In this document: in pieces, positions 6,287 to 6,825 of the stretch | How the letters are laid out: each line of letters begins with the position of its first letter | How positions within the stretch are numbered: the stretch's first letter is position 1 | Assembly: GCA_007132865.1 (NCBI GenBank) | Contig: SLNU01000174.1 | Span: 1-6,825 of the forward strand | Source of the DNA: Bacteroidales bacterium | GTDB taxonomy: Bacteria; Bacteroidota; Bacteroidia; Bacteroidales; UBA7960 | DNA: 6,825 bases | Direction of reading: 5' to 3' | Made by a program: the position numbers and the translations under genes | Notes under the pieces: model-generated | Database searches by the model: none | Told to the model about the DNA's origin: nothing | Seen by the model: the letters and a program-made list of their open reading frames with translations, nothing else

Positions 6287-6825
6287 ATGGAGTGGGCAGT
6301 TGAAAAAGCCGTCGTGGAACTTTACCGGAACTGGAGCGGGCAAGCCCCTTCAAGACTGGTACCGTTGCCGCCGTCGGGTTCGAACAGGCAGTATTTCCGC
6401 CTGCTGGGAGATGGCGGACCGGTCATTGCGGCATTCAACCCGGATGTCCGGGAAAACAACGCCTTTCTATACCTGAGCAGGCATTTTGCAGGCAAAGGGC
6501 TTCCCGTACCTAAGGTCCTGGCCGCTGAAGAGGGAGATGCCCATTGCTATCTGCTGACCGACCTGGGAGATACGAGCCTTTTCTCGCTGCTGCCCGCACA
6601 GGCAGATGACCGCGGTTTTTCGGACGAGATTATCCGACTCTATAAAAAAACCATTGACTGGCTGGCGGTTTTCCAGGTAAAGGGAGCCGACGGACTGGAC
6701 TTTGGCGTCTGCTATCCACGGCACGCATTCGACCGGCATTCGATGATGTGGGACCTGAATTACTTTAAGTATTACTTCCTGAAGCTAAGTGGGGTCCCGT
6801 TCGATGAGCAGAAACTGGAAGACGA
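6287..6825 (+). CDS. Phosphotransferase, APH-fold, AmgK-like sugar kinase (3' end outside window)
   Basis: The first 179 codons of an aminoglycoside-phosphotransferase-fold kinase, cut by the window edge. Visible family features are the nucleotide-binding loop SGSNRQYFRL (30-39), the following strand VIAAFNPDVREN (46-57), the GLPVPKVLA segment (71-79), the hinge-like LLTDLGDTSL (89-98), and WDLNYFKYYFLK (155-166), which I associate with Bacteroidetes members. The catalytic HxDxxxxN and metal-binding Asp motifs would lie past the window end, so activity cannot be confirmed here. Homologues resemble AmgK, which phosphorylates the anomeric carbon of N-acetylmuramate/GlcNAc in peptidoglycan sugar recycling, and they are often wrongly read as antibiotic resistance enzymes. 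In Bacteroidetes such genes can carry a C-terminal RapZ-like domain and sit beside a sugar-1-phosphate nucleotidyltransferase gene; neither can be seen here. The ATG at 6287 is chosen because it gives the usual short N-terminus before the kinase fold and lies just after the promoter element. It is transcribed away from the ferritin-like gene. Confidence 0.82.
   Translation, partial: MEWAVEKAVVELYRNWSGQAPSRLVPLPPSGSNRQYFRLLGDGGPVIAAFNPDVRENNAFLYLSRHFAGKGLPVPKVLAAEEGDAHCYLLTDLGDTSLFSLLPAQADDRGFSDEIIRLYKKTIDWLAVFQVKGADGLDFGVCYPRHAFDRHSMMWDLNYFKYYFLKLSGVPFDEQKLED

Noticed and set aside
6258..6476. A 72-codon frame starting with GTG and overlapping the phosphotransferase gene
   Set aside because: It is in a different frame from the kinase motifs, overlaps the promoter element, and its translation has no family resemblance.
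6287..6825. Reading the partial kinase as an aminoglycoside resistance gene
   Set aside because: The APH fold is shared by many metabolic kinases. The visible motifs fit the anomeric sugar kinase group, there is no mobile-element context, and the catalytic half is not in view.

Overview
The window looks like chromosomal DNA of a member of the Bacteroidota (Bacteroidetes phylum) with moderately high GC, roughly mid-50s % judged by eye. Three things point there: start codons lack a convincing Shine-Dalgarno sequence, the one divergent intergenic region carries two perfect matches to the Bacteroidetes -7 promoter element TAnnTTTG, and several products have the family signatures seen in that phylum (the large outer-membrane metallopeptidase-propeller-barrel protein and the 'SGSNRQYFRL ... 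DLNYFKYYFLK' phosphotransferase). No finer taxonomic placement can be supported from the sequence alone.

Layout. Left block, plus strand: a complete dihydrolipoyl dehydrogenase gene (17-1408), followed after 4 bases by a complete dTDP-4-dehydrorhamnose 3,5-epimerase gene (1413-1958). This block converges on a three-gene minus-strand block, read from right to left: a cysteine-free ferritin-like/rubrerythrin-type diiron protein (6160-5654), an RluA-family pseudouridine synthase (5637-4924), and a 965-residue exported protein (4898-2001). The last combines an HExxH metallopeptidase-like domain, a PD40/TolB-like beta-propeller and a C-terminal beta-barrel. The gaps in this block are 16 and 25 bases, so one transcript is likely. 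Right end, plus strand: the first 179 codons of a phosphotransferase related to anomeric sugar kinases (from 6287), cut by the window edge.

The 42-base convergent junction (1959-2000) holds an imperfect GC-rich hairpin. The 126-base divergent region (6161-6286) holds the two promoter-like elements. No stretch longer than 300 bases is without a gene. I see no RNA genes, CRISPR array, insertion sequence or attachment site.

How the genes work together: they mostly look like core functions placed side by side, namely 2-oxoacid dehydrogenase/glycine cleavage redox chemistry, surface-sugar precursor synthesis, diiron redox protection or storage, RNA modification, envelope proteolysis or assembly, and sugar salvage. 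I do not see a defence or mobile system. The least characterised item is the three-module outer-membrane protein, and it is the best candidate for new biology.
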